NCBI RefSeq assembly: GCF_001625305.1
Contig: NW_017804353.1
Span: forward strand, 1,717,326 to 1,781,325
DNA length: 64,000 nt
Direction of reading: 5' to 3'
Source of the DNA: Branchiostoma belcheri
Lineage: Eukaryota > Chordata > Leptocardii > Amphioxiformes > Branchiostomatidae
The notes under the pieces: model-generated
Seen by the model: the letters and a program-made list of their open reading frames with translations, nothing else
The model's database searches: none
What the model was told of the DNA's origin: nothing
Part shown: piece after piece, positions 22,696-34,880 of the stretch
How positions within the stretch are numbered: the stretch's first letter is position 1
Layout: every line of letters begins with the position of its first letter
Made by a program: the position numbers and the translations under genes

Positions 22696-24521
22696 AGGTT
22701 TCTTTGTGTTGAATCAAATGTTTTAACTTTAAACATGTAACTACCAACACAGATGAACTTTCATGATCGTTTCTGCATCTCATTCTGAAGTTTCTGCCAG
22801 ATGATATGGCCATGGTGGCACACTGAAAAAGTGTATCATTCGTAGTTCATAAATCTAACTTGACTATGCAAATTCGAGCTCTTGTCTGGCAAAGCAGTGT
22901 CGTGGTCGGCAACTGACGCAGGCATCCGTTACGAGCAAAGTTGAAAAAAAATTCAATATTTTCCATATCCCAGTGAGGCAGAAAAGGAATCCACAATATC
23001 CTTCAGCTGTTTCGGGAAACCATGCGGGAAACCATCCTTCAGGCTTTCATCAGGTGGGACCGAACAGGTAGCCACCCCCGAGCACGGCTGGGTACAAAGA
23101 GAGAAGCCCGGTGATACATCACCGCTCGCTTTTAATTCCGAGTCTTTACGGCAGGTCACGGGAAGTCATGACCCGGGGCTTTGCGATCCTTTCGTGACGC
23201 ATGCAACATCAGTCTTGTCCCGGTGGAAACTTATCGGGAAAGCATATTTCAAAATATTCCTAAAGCCGCTTCATAACCATACTAAGAGACGTCGGTAAAA
23301 GTTAGACATCCAGGTATATTACTGAGTAAAGTCATAACAATATACCCCCGAGATACGTCGATAAGATATAGACTGAGATAACAGTCATGACAGTTACTCA
23401 AGCAACTAAATAAATTTAGAAAATGGTAATACATTTCAAATGGCATCGAGTACCTTTCGTCAGTGACGTACCCCGAGATCTTATAAGAATAAAGAAAAGA
23501 AACCAAGAAAATGGTTATAATGCTTTCAGTCAGCTTGACTCATTACAAAAAGGGAATTAGCTTAGTTGATGATTTTTCAACGTTTAAAATGAATATTCAA
23601 TGAGACTTTGGTGTCAGATTTCACGCTCCACCTCGTGCATCACGGATCAACTTTCACATCATCCCACCGTCCAGATCTGGTGAGTTAAGACCAGCTCCTG
23701 GGCAGGTATAGCTCCGGCAGACATATCCATCCACCGCAAAAGCCCCTCAAATCCTGAGGTTGAGACTGTGGACTGACACGACCATCACTTATAATCCTAA
23801 CCCTATCTGCAGGTTGGTGCCTTGGTTGGTGATTGACATTTCATAGGTTGACGGAATGTATGTACAACGATATCCTTCAGGAAGGACCGTCATCATATCA
23901 ATAATGCATTGTCCATACGGCAACAATACGACCAGACTGAAAGATGCTGTACTGTAGAAACAGTTAAAGAGAACCACAAGAAACTGTCAGCCGAGTTGGT
24001 AAGATATGACTAAAGGATGGACGATAAAGTTGCTTGGCGAAGAACTATAAAATACCCACTAATATTTTGTATCATATCAAGGACCCCTGACTTATGATGA
24101 TACACTTGGTAGGATTTTACCCATTGGGTTATCTTTGCGATCAAATCTCAAATAACTCAAGAGTTTACGGGTCTACTGATACACTGTAAGAAATGGTGGG
24201 CCGCATTTGCATATCAACGCTGCTGAAGATGTTTTAGGCCATTTGGCTTACAGTTGTAAAATGGCATCTGCATCGAGTTTCCTAAGGGAAATGGAGATAC
24301 ACCCGAAATGATTAATTGGGGGGTTGGGTATTATATCTGCTATATCTCACAGAGTTTCCTCACAGTATCGGTATACATGGTCAGGTTAACGTCACAGGCC
24401 GGTTATCAACGAACTAGATTTTATCACCATAAAGATTTTAAAAATCTGCTTCACCAATGCTCTCCATACCTGGCATTAGAGGCATAAACCCATGTCTATA
24501 CAGGTACTGGTTATATTATTC
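22696..24521. other. No recognisable gene
   Basis: Plain AT-rich sequence. Nothing supported. Confidence 0.5.
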
Positions 24522-24548
24522 CTGAGACGGCCAGGCTGAGCCGAAACG
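24522..24548 (+). ncRNA. Degenerate hammerhead-like motif
   Basis: CTGAGACGGCCAGGCTGAGC followed by CGAAACG: a GGC/GCC stem between a damaged CTGANGA box and an intact GAAA. Weaker than the other three. Confidence 0.2.
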
Positions 24549-24875
24549 ATAGCGTCGATGGCCCGGTCGGACTTATGATAGATCATAATGAAACTTTTAT
24601 TGGCTCTAAAGAAATCGTCGGATTAACACCGCAGCAGTTTGATTGGGGTCAGTTCGTAGATCCGCCATTTGTGGAGTCGCAATCAGCTGAAATTACTCCC
24701 AGTGGGAATACAGTCCCACGATTCAGCTCTGTACTGACGTAGCGTAGATGGATTTTCATATTTTGAAGTACTAGTAAGGTGATTTTTGTTCAAATCAGGT
24801 CTTGGGGAAGGGAACTAAGACCCTGATCATATCGTCTATCTTCAATTTTATATTGCAATATAAAATACATTCATG

Positions 24876-24891
24876 GAGTATATGTATATAC

Positions 24892-24945
<54 letters not shown>
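24876..24945. repeat. (TA)n-(TG)n compound microsatellite
   Basis: Alternating ATATATGTATATACATATAT leads into an uninterrupted run of about 20 TG units. Confidence 0.95.
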
Positions 24946-24948
<3 letters not shown>

Positions 24949-26103
24949 CATCCTATATTAAACATATGCCCTGAAACGAAAAAAAAGTATAAGCTCCTTA
25001 CCTGCATAAGTTCAGACGACAGTATGTGGGAAGCAGCGATGAGGTGAAAGGACGCAAGAAGTCACATTATATGTGGAGAGAAAAAATACCATTTAGTTTC
25101 AATCTAGCAAAGCTCATTGCACTATTCAAGTCAGAAGACTTCATGCCTATTCATTTGGCAATTTATAGTACACTACACACATGTAAGTTTAGCCGGGAGA
25201 GCGGACCCATGCAACTCCCCTTCCACATTACCTGTCTATTTGGCAATTTTCTACTCTTTCCAGTCGCTTCTGAAAGCTGCTAAAGGCTACCAAAATATTG
25301 CTTCTTTTTTCCTCGTTAGGGTTATTCGTAAACATCGTCATATTATGTAGGGAATACTACCCAAAATAACATACAAGTACTTGAAAAAAACAGGAAACTG
25401 CCGAATAATAGTTGTGTCAGACACGGCTATGGAATATCAAGTTCTCAGCCAGAGTTTTAACTCTTAAAAGATGTATCACTAAGTGTGGGAGGCAATAGCC
25501 TCCTGTAGTAAGACTAGCACCTGCACGCTCTCTATATCGCCATTTCATTACTCTACCACCAAGACAACCTCATTCCAACAACCGCTTGAAATATCACTGA
25601 GAGGAAAATGAAACCACCCACGACCCGTGAATACATGACTGCATGACCCTCACCATCATTAAAGGTATACGTCTATATATTGCACCATCCCTTTATTGAG
25701 TAGACTACCTGTAACGACACCGGTAAAGTCTAGTCATTTGCAGACCGGCCGTAAGGTAGAGACACATTTTGGAAACTAATGGTTTGAAAAATAGCTCTGC
25801 TCCGAATCACCAGACATCTAGACTGGAAAGGTGACAGTAAAGCAGGGTCGAGGTTAAGCTTTATGTAAGCATTTCTACCCAAATGATGCTCACGAGGTTC
25901 GTCTTCCTGCTGTTATGTGTGTTAATGAAGGATCAAGCATTCATGAGGGAGTATGTTCTTGGAGAGACGAAGCTAAAAAAAGGTCGCTTCATCGTTCATT
26001 TTCTGTTAGTATGCAAATGGGCTAAGGCACCAAGCCACGGCGTCTATGTATAATGATGAACACAATGAACACACTCAATCTACCGCTGCGAAGATAGCCG
26101 TCG
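24946..26103. other. No recognisable gene
   Basis: Short frames only. Confidence 0.5.
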
Positions 26104-27783
26104 GGCCTAACAAAATAAATGTTGTGTTTCCTATTACAGTCCAGAAAAAATTAGGGTCGGTAGGTAGGGATTCACTTTTTTTTATTTTTTTTTTTTTTTT
26201 TTTTTTTTTTTAGTCAAAGCCGGGACAATGAACGTATGATCTGTTTGTACTACACAGAAAATTGGGCAGTACAAAACAGATCGTAAAATTCTTCAACAAA
26301 AGAGTTTGTATATACAGGGATCTCCCCAGAAATTCAGAGCAGGGTGGAGGAGGGTGCGGCGGCGGGGGGGAGGTCAGGACGGGGGGGGGAAGCTATTGCA
26401 TTTTGTCTTTTCCAAACACAAATGGAGGTCATTTCCTGCAACTTCAGTTCTACATTTTCTGTACAACTGCAGATGTATAAGGCAGTAGAAAGGTTCAAGA
26501 TCTGTACTTAATTATCCTCATGTTCAAAAAAAATTCTACCCTTAATTTTGAAAAAATTGGGCATAGGTTCCCCGGATGACCCCTAACCGGGGGCCAACGG
26601 TGCTTCCACAAGTTCAACAAGTGAAAAATACATGATACAAAATGTACATGTATTTACTACCTGGAACTTGGAGCAATTTATTCCAAAGATGTTAACTGAC
26701 ATTAATATATTAAAAACTAAACCAAATCCTATTTCTCAAACAAATCACATATTGACACAGCTGAACAAATAAAAATGTGATCATGTTTATAAACTCCACT
26801 CAAAAACAATTTTTGAGAGACACTCGGGTCGCGGTGCTAAGCGTGATAATCTCTAATATCTCATCTGATTCTCCCAACATGTAAAGGGTCTTTACAATGA
26901 CAGCATCCAACCGCACATACATAGAAACAACAATATTACACAAGAAACCAATTAATTCGGAAAATTTCTCAGTAATGTTTGAAAATTAACCTTACTAAAA
27001 TATAACTGAATTCTTATTTTAGTTGTAGCCGAAAAAATATTTTTCATGCGTTTAAAGTATCGTTTTAGCACTGTAATATGTACTTATTACATGTATCTAT
27101 ACATTTGGATGCTATCTTGACCTTTGACCATTGTTATTGTGAAAACAGGTCGGCCATGTTGTCTTTCTCGCCGTGAATTTTCGAGCCGTTTTTTCGAGCA
27201 AATTTCAACCGTTTTAAACGTTTTACGGCCTCAAAAACTCATATAACGAGGAAAACAAGTTGTAGTTGTTATTTTCATGCGTAACATTTCTTCTGGGGAT
27301 GGATTATTTTTCCGTCGAGCTGCCGAAAACTTAGCGCCATGCCGCAACCATGCGATCGGGCGCGGCCGGCCGGCGGGAGTTTTACTTTGTATCGGTGAGC
27401 TTTCGCGATGTAAACAAAGACAGTCGGAGTTGTTTACATGAAAATTTTGTTGTGAAACGCCAGCAGGGTGTCAGATTTTCTACCAATGACAACGTTTTCT
27501 TTGTGGCATCATGGCGAGATCGACAATTCATCGTCAATTCACATGATTGTGCCGACAATGGAATTGAATAGCGGCCCGATCCGTGCAATTAGCGCTCGAT
27601 CCACGCCGCCCGACCGAAGAAAATTGGAATGACGAGCACATTTATCGGGGATAAAATCCCCAATTTTGAAAACCGACCGCTAGCCGCTCGAAATTTTTGG
27701 TCGGCCCAAAAAAGGCTAGGGTCGGGGGGTTTTTCATAGGGTCGGTCGGGTAACCGGAAACACAACATTTTTTTTCCTAGGCC
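26104..27783. mobile_element. 1.68-kb terminal-inverted-repeat DNA element, superfamily unassigned
   Basis: The left end (26104-26131) and right end (27756-27783) form a 28-bp inverted repeat with 25 matches. It starts GGCCTA and ends ATGTTGTGTTTCC. A matching solitary end lies at 56315-56347. Subterminal TAGGGTCGG motifs occur near both ends, a T-rich tract lies at 26176-26211 and G-runs near 26345-26390. The right third (27340-27700) is GC-rich. It holds a 73-codon frame (27350-27571, beginning MRSGAAGRREFYF) that might be a transposase exon remnant, but it is not recognised. No target-site duplication was found. Non-autonomous or decayed. Confidence 0.65.
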
Positions 27784-29176
27784 TCATTAAACGTGATTGT
27801 AATGTCAGACCAAACCTTTCCAAGCAATATAGTTCATCAAGGTTTATTAAGATATAATCCCACTGGAATGGCAGCTATTTCAATAATGTCAGGCAATGTT
27901 GCATCACACGAGCAAGCGTTTAAGAGCAAGGCGTGCACTCCCAAAACTGTTGGTGCGGTCCCGGAGGCACAACTTTTACAAGCATATAAGTGCTGGTGTG
28001 ATGCTTTATGAGTTTTCGTACTGATTTCAAGGCGACATCGTGACAGCACACACCGTAAAATAGCTTTATGTCATGACTATTAGGTGTAATGGTTTGGTAC
28101 ACTTCAATTTCAAGGTTAATGGCTCGGCGAAAACTTGCCACTGATTGATATGCTCATGGTAATTGTTTCCATCGTACTTGGTCTAGGGTTGGCAAGAGTA
28201 CAAGTGCTCCCAGTCTCCACCTAATGCACGCAGTTAAACTATATGCATAAACTTTAGACAACTAGAAACGTTTATCTTCTATAACGAGATAATTAACATG
28301 CATGAAGAATGGCAAAAGTGTGCAGAATCAAAACCACTGCCTCTTTACTGCTAAAGCACGAGAGGAAAGGCTTACAATAGCACCCTGGGAACTGTCACAC
28401 ACCACAATGAAAGATAGGCTATGCCATTAAGTCTCGCAGCTCTATCACTTCAATACACCTGTGTAGCAGCATACCTATTTCACGTTGAGTGATGGGCTGG
28501 CACTTTGGAAGCGAAGGAATTCATCCGTTAGTCGGAGCGGAATTGGGCATGAAATCTATAATGAGCTTACCGGATTCTCTAGAAGACTTGCCTCGAGCTG
28601 ATGGAGTCAACAATAACGTACAATGTACTTAAATCCTTCCTTGAAACAAGTACTAAATGCACTTCTTGATGCCAAAGGGCTAAGACAAAGACGCCATGCT
28701 GTCTCTCAAAGATGGATGTATCAACACATTTAAGTAACATTAACCTGTTTGAATTTATCCTTTGGCAGCAACATTCACATCATCCGAGTATTCGTCTGCA
28801 CAACATACTAACCATTATAGTGTAACATGGGAGAATTAACAACACAGGGTGCCGAAGTTGTGGGTGCCAATGCTATAATTCAGGGATGGCCTTGCCACCT
28901 CAGCATTTATCTGAAGAAAAAAAACAGGAAATAAACAGCCACTGCTTCGAATTCTTCTTTGGATGTCTCCCTCATCTTTCTGTGCATTTGGGTGATTGCT
29001 TATATATGTTCTGATGTTTATATTCCTTGCGGCTCGGCTGAGGTTATGGTACAGATAAAGCGATGAATATTGCTCATAAATACCATCCACTCGTCACCGC
29101 CGCAGGCTGAAGTCCATGGAATCGCACTCATATCCGGTCCATCAACGACCATATTTTACTTATACACCGTAAAAAG
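27784..29176. other. No recognisable gene
   Basis: AT-rich sequence with overlapping short frames around 27793-28141. No domain or splice support. Confidence 0.5.
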
Positions 29177-29545
29177 AGCAGGTGGCGCGGATTTGTGATG
29201 AAAGTTCAGTGTAAATAAATGATTGACTACGTGCATGGATGCATGTTTGCAATTCTTTAAATCATCGTGGTGCACCCTGCATACTAACAACATTCTGGTA
29301 AAAGTAATGCTTGGTAAGATCTTTCAAATAAGGATTTGTTCTCTTGGCTAGTCGTATTTGTGCAAATGCTTTGGTCTGTGGGCTCTAGCAATTATAGCAA
29401 GCTTTGCTTGTGTTGGGAACGTCGCTCCCCACACTTCAAACTCAATGCATTTGATCAAGAGTTTCCGAGTGGTAGCCCCGACAGCAGCTGGCACGGATAT
29501 TTAATGAAAAGTCAGTGTAAATAAACGATCGGCTACGTGCACACA
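29177..29545. repeat. Direct duplication about 304 bp apart
   Basis: AGCAGGTGGCGCGGATTTGT followed by GATGAAAGTTCAGTGTAAATAAATGATTGACTACGTGCA at 29177-29240 corresponds to AGCAGCTGGCACGGATATTT followed by AATGAAAAGTCAGTGTAAATAAACGATCGGCTACGTGCA at 29481-29545. Both carry an AATAAA hexamer. Confidence 0.75.
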
Positions 29546-30746
29546 AAGAAAAATATTGTTTTAACTATATTCTATTAGCCTAGTAGAGATGAGACTGCGT
29601 GTATGGTGATGAGTAGAGATTCTTTGTCATAAAAACACAGAAAAGAGGCTGTAATCTGGAAAATGGGTGATTCGGATGATTTTTTTCTCCATCTTAATGA
29701 CAGCTATATTTAATGATAGCATGAAGGCGTCGGCACAAGTCTGAGACCAACGTTTTGAAGTGGTAGCGGCTTGTATTCCTGAATTATCAGCATGAATTGC
29801 ACATTAATTTCTTGATGGCACCCAGGACTACCCACGACGCAATTGGATATAGTATTTTACGGTAATCATCGCGGCAAGAACAGATGAAAAACTAGAGATA
29901 ATTGCTTTTTTGGACTCTTGGGCACTGGCAATCGCTGGTGATTCTAGAACTTTCTGATAAAGTGTTGAGTTGCATAGAGCGCGAGCGGAAGCTTTGCTTA
30001 TATTTTCACCAATATCTTTAGACGCCTAGTGGAATGTAGAATGATATATATGCTCTTAGTATGGGCGTCGCTAAGAGTATGGGTGAGTTATAGCAAAGCT
30101 AATGCCATTTGAATGTGAAAGATAGCGTTTGATCCCAACAAACATTAGCTGGGCTTCATGGGATTTCCTAGGTGCCAACATCGGTACTTTTACATCAAAC
30201 TTTACAGGTTTTCGCGCACGGAAGAAATCCCAGAAAGCTGTCACGAACTCACGTTCTTACGGAACAAGAGTCGTTGTGTGCTGGAAATCTGTGGTTGATA
30301 GCCACGATGACGGATAGTGATAGCGATAGGATATGACATGAAGTTCCTTATAGTGTCTCAGCCATCTCTACATAAAGTATTTCATAATCTGCAACTTCTT
30401 CACTGCTGTCTTTGATTACTCATAAATGACTCAATCCCGACTTGACCAGTTTGTGACAAATTAAATATTGCATTTTCATTAGCATAATAGTGACTTCTAT
30501 TCTGCACTCATACCTCGAAAGGCTATGTAAAGTTAGTCTATCGTATTACCTAATAAACCTGTAAAAAAAAGTCGGAAAGTATAAACAACAATCTCTCTAG
30601 TCGTGTTACAATAGACGAATTAAAAATACATGGTATCCAAAAGTGTTGTTCTAAGCTAACCGAGTTGAGTCAAATTCTTCTCGCCTCTTCGTACATATGT
30701 ATTAACCTTTCAACGACGCTAACGGTAAAATGTCAGTCATGCTGGG
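29546..30746. other. No recognisable gene
   Basis: Nothing supported. Confidence 0.5.
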
Positions 30747-30754
30747 TTATATAA
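30747..30754 (+). promoter_or_regulatory. Candidate TATA box
   Basis: GGGTTATATAACACC lies about 115 bp upstream of an ATG at 30868, with a GC-richer leader between (about 30760-30860). Spacing fits a transcript starting near 30780. The same octamer is common in AT-rich DNA. Confidence 0.3.
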
Positions 30755-30867
30755 CACCACTGGGACAGGGACGCCACGTCACGAGGCCGCTGCCATCATA
30801 ACGCTTCCCTGAGCACGACTCGCAATATCCAGCGAAGTGCCCGGGCTATGGCAGGATTTGTGCCAGC

Positions 30868-31182
30868 ATGAGCGCCTTCACTATCACTGATCCTACATCT
30901 TCATTCAGACAACAGACGGTCCGGAGAGTGAACGTCGTTTGCGAGGTAGAGGCTAAGAAAAAACAATGCAATGAGCGGTTTCCCATTCCCGCACACAGGC
31001 AGTGCAGGCACAGCAACAAAGGATCTGATATAAAACTACTGTTTGGTTACAGGTGGTTGCATACTGCTGCTACATCTACAGAAACTTTCAGCACTAAGGA
31101 TATTAAAGCTGCTGAGGGCAAAACTTGCACCACGACAAGTCCCACCCAATGCCGTGTAGAGACTGCGATTTTACGTCTATAA
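30868..31182 (+). CDS. Short ORF or first exon downstream of a TATA box, product unknown
   Basis: An ATG at 30868 opens 104 codons ending at 31182, beginning MSAFTITDPTSSFRQQTVRR. After codon 26 (VVCE) there is a donor-like GAG|GTAGAGG at 30946, so the real coding part may be only a 78-nt first exon in phase 0. No signal peptide, membrane segment or known motif is seen. Support comes from the TATA box and the GC-richer leader. An unrelated chance frame remains possible. Confidence 0.25.
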   Translation: MSAFTITDPTSSFRQQTVRRVNVVCEVEAKKKQCNERFPIPAHRQCRHSNKGSDIKLLFGYRWLHTAATSTETFSTKDIKAAEGKTCTTTSPTQCRVETAILRL

Positions 31183-32873
31183 TTAAATGTCATAGTTTTG
31201 TGCCATGTTGATCTGTCTGAGAAAGATCGATGCACCAGTATGGAAATGGTGAAACGTTGCAATCATTTCCAAGTCGTGAATTAGATTTTCATTGCCTACG
31301 ACTAATTTGCCCTGAATGTCAGCCAAAATTATATGCAAACCCGTTCGTGCACGCTATAACACCAGCATGAGGCTTTTAGACATGCTTGTAGAACATTTTA
31401 CCAACATTTATCAAAGTTTTTTGCTCCGTTGGCTGCATCTAGGACTGGTGATAAGTGCAGTCAGGAATACATTAAGTACAGATGAAAACCCATCACTACA
31501 GATCTGCACTTTCTAAAACTGAATTCGGCATTAAAGCAGAAATGGGGAGGGTTTGGTACTAGACGTGTCGTCACTTTGCTTCTACTTACACATTCTCTGT
31601 ACTTCCATTCTACGGGGGTTATTGTCAATCTTCCCCCCGCCTACAAACTTCAGCGCGTAGGAAAGTGACAACTTTTACACCCCTGATACCGCGCGGATTG
31701 TCGCCTCTCATTTCCATGCAAATCAGACGCTCAAAGGGAAGCACGTAGCACTTCAACTTGTACTTGAAACCAATTTTAGCAATCTTCAGCGTCTTAACTT
31801 TATGCATTGGATTTCGCTCGTTTTGGACGCAAAATTAAATAGACTCGGTCGTTAGGGTGACCGCTGTATTTGATCAAAGTAGGAAATAGCAACATCAAAG
31901 TGACCGATTTCCAATAGGCTGGTTGGTTATTATGCAAGGATGTCTGCTTTACTCTACACCAAAGCTTTCAACAAGTTTTCTGGCACGATGGCAATCAGTC
32001 CATACCTTAACTCGGATTCGTGCTTAATCAGAAATTCACATCAGGATTATCTGCCTGCACTTTCAGCACCAAACGTTAGGGGCACGCGGGTCAGCTGTGA
32101 TAGACGCACGTTAAGTCTGCCATCGCGATTAAAGCGCTCCCGTTTGGTTAACGGTTCAAAAGATCCAATTTTCTGCTTGTGACCCTGTGCTTTCCATGCA
32201 GTAAATTTCAAACCTTCGACCTCTTTTCTGTTGACGTGAATCTGTGAGCTCGGGTGAACCGCATGAGACAGCCATCATCTTTAAATCTGGCTTAGCAAGA
32301 CGCTGTCCTCCGGCGGTAAATTGTATGTGGTGCTCCAGTCGACACACGGACTTTTTGCTACTTTACAACCTCAGGTCATACCAGACGAAAACAACATTTC
32401 ATCATCAAGGACTGCACCTTTCATTTATGCCGGGTATCAGGCGTACCAAGGCATAGAGTGTGTCTACCAACACATATGTAGGTACCGCGAATTCTCGCAA
32501 GGTGGCGTCGGAGTACGAGTACAGTAGGGCAGTGCAAATGTGCCACGAATAAAAACACCTGCAACGTTTTGTGGATAATATCACACCAGTAGTCGTGTAT
32601 GATAAATTCAATAAATACAGATACCTCTTAAATGTCATGTTAGATGCATTTACGTTCGTTCAGTTTTACCAGAAATTAGAGTGGTCTAACCTTACAATTT
32701 ACGATTCTATATAGGCGTTACTGATAAAAGACAGTGGGCGCTATCTAATACATCTTACTCTTCAGAGAATTCATCGAGTTGCTTGATTTATGACATAATT
32801 TCGGTGCACTTAGATGGGTCTGCTAGTGATTTATCTTCCCTTCGCTAACGCGATGTTGTATCAGTGCGATGTT
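31183..32873. other. No recognisable gene
   Basis: Several 60-80 codon frames overlap on both strands. None is supported. Confidence 0.5.
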
Positions 32874-33712
32874 TTATCCAGAACCATGCCTGGCCTGGGC
32901 AAATCTACGTTTTCAGATACGTGGAGAATATCCAGAACCGCGCCTGTTTCTAATCCTAACCCATTTAAGCATAGGGCGAGATAGTCACGGTTCTGGAGAC
33001 GATAGAGAACCTAACCATAATCTGTTCAGGCGTAGAACTAGATAAGGACGGTTCTGAAGACGATAGAGTACATAATCATAGAGATCCTAACTCAAACCCG
33101 ACCAGGCATAGAACTAGAAGGCACAGTTCTGGAGACTATAAAGACCCTAACCCATTCAGGTATAGAACTTGATAGGCACGGTTCTGAAGACGATAGAGAT
33201 CCTAACCAAAACCCATTCTGGCATAAAACTAGATAGGCACGGTTCTGGAGAAGACAGATACCCTATCCTGAACCCTTGGGGCATAGAAATAGATAGCCAC
33301 GGTCCTGGAGACGTTAGAGATTCTAGCTCAAACCCATTCTGGCATGAAACTAACGTGCCTAACTCAACCCCGACCAGGCATAGAACTAAACAGGCACGGT
33401 TCTAGATTCCAAAGAAACCCTAACCCATTCAGACTTAGATAGGCACGGTTCTGAACACCATAGACAGAGATCCTAACCCAAACCCGTTCAGCCTAGATAG
33501 GCACGGATCTGGAGAAGACAGATACCCTATCCTGAACCCTTGAGGCAAAGAAATAGATAGCCACGGTTCTGGAGACCATACAGATCCTAACCCAAACCCT
33601 TTCAGGCACAGATCTCGATAGGTACCGTACTGGAGACGATAGAGACCCTAACCATAACCCATTCAGGCATGGAACTAGATAGGCACGGTTCTGGCATGGA
33701 ATTGGATAGGGC
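32874..33712. repeat. Tandem array of foldback-repeat units (about 12 copies of ~60 bp)
   Basis: After an opening TTATCCAGAACCATGCC and a GGGCAAATCTACGTTTTC module, the array repeats a ~60-bp direct unit. The unit is GGCACGGTTCTGGAGACGAT, then AGAGATCCTAACCCAAACCC, then ATTCAGGCATAGAACTAGATA. About a dozen CACGGTTCTGG-type motifs occur, near 32985, 33047, 33118, 33176, 33235, 33297, 33392, 33443, 33500, 33559, 33619 and 33681. The CCTAACCC cores are telomere-like. It is by far the longest of the seven loci of this family. Confidence 0.9.
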
Positions 33713-34334
33713 CGTCCATCAGCCGTCCATCTCCATCAGTCTGTCCGATGAACTCCCAACAGCCTCTTTACTCAGCATCAGCCCCATCATCAGTCCTCCT
33801 CCATACGCTACAGCCGGAGAGATGGATGGGGGAGGCGTGACCTTTTGACCCGTACGTAACCTCAATAAACCGGCATCTCGTAACCATGGAAACCAGCTCC
33901 ACGGATCTGAGGAGTGGATGACCGGACATTGCCGAGGACCAGAAGGTCAGGAGGATATTTATGAGATGCTCTTTGCGACTCTATCTCCTGGGTCTGCAGG
34001 CGGGATGCATACTAGAGCCGTCCTCTGCCTCTGAGAGATGAACTCGGGTCAACTAGTCCGGGTTACTGACTCCACAGGAACTAGTTTTCTACCTCGGGTA
34101 CTGGTCTGTGTTTTTACTTAAACACATTGATTGTATACAGGTAGGGCCATGTTGATTTGATTATATGGATGACATCCTCTGGGAACCCCAAAACTGATGC
34201 GAGCGTGCAAATAAAGAAAGACTAATCAAATTAAATCAAAATACCCTAAATACAATGAAAATACATATTATTTTGTATACGTAATACTTGGTTAGCATGA
34301 AAGTTCATCTGAGTTGTACACATGGGTCATAAGG
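33713..34334. other. No recognisable gene
   Basis: Moderately GC-rich sequence up to about 34080 (including CCGTCCATC tandem steps near 33712-33735). No gene support. Confidence 0.45.
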
Positions 34335-34363
34335 CTGATGAAGACTGAGCGATTCAGTCGAAA
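34335..34363 (+). ncRNA. Hammerhead-like motif, copy 3
   Basis: CTGATGA (34335-34341), an unpaired A, a 6-bp stem GACTGA/TCAGTC with loop GCGAT, then GAAA (34360-34363). The stem sequence differs from copies 1 and 2 but pairing is kept. The 3' context is T-rich, as in copy 1. Likely part of a Penelope-like terminal repeat. Stems I/III not resolved. Confidence 0.4.
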
Positions 34364-34479
34364 ATTTCTGTTGAGTTATTTTCGTTTTGAGTTGGAGAAC
34401 AGTTTAATTTTCTTCATGTAATACTGGGTTATTTTCATTACAGTGGGTAATACATCCGTCATTATGGTAATAAAGGTAC

Positions 34480-34880
34480 ATTTTCAATTGTTGCTGCTTC
34501 CCCCTTCTGAAGGGCCCTCTGAAGCGCCAACTCCCTCAGCAATCTGTCTCTGCCATTCACGCACCGCACTGCGGGCGGCGTCGGCTCCCTCCGCTGCAGC
34601 ATTACGCGCGATTCAGACCCCCGGCACGTGGAGCCCGGCTTCCGTCGACGGAGGAATAATCCATGGGCATCGCCTTGATGGAATTACGCGCCGTTGCGGC
34701 GTCGCAGGAGGGGTGTCACAAAACGTGCCTTACACTGATGTAAAAGGAGATATTATTATTTTATCTTCGCGTACGTCACACGTCAATACCCTTCCCCGGG
34801 ATGTTATTACCCTGAGGGACGGGCGACTTGCGCGGCATGCTTCCCTAATCATGTCATCTCCTCGCGCTTTGGTTCCCTGA
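34480..34880. other. GC-rich block, possibly promoter or exon
   Basis: A CpG-rich segment, most marked at about 34560-34700, is open in several frames on both strands: 145 codons plus (34443-34880) and a minus frame containing LQRREPTPPAVRCV and LLRELALQRALQKG. A good acceptor TTTTCATTACAG precedes 34443 on the plus strand. None of the frames has an ATG with a donor like exons A-C, so it is left uncalled. Confidence 0.3.

Noticed and set aside
34443-34880. 145-codon plus-strand frame after a good acceptor
   Set aside because: Low-complexity Ala/Ser/Pro-rich translation, several frames open, no donor or recognised motif.
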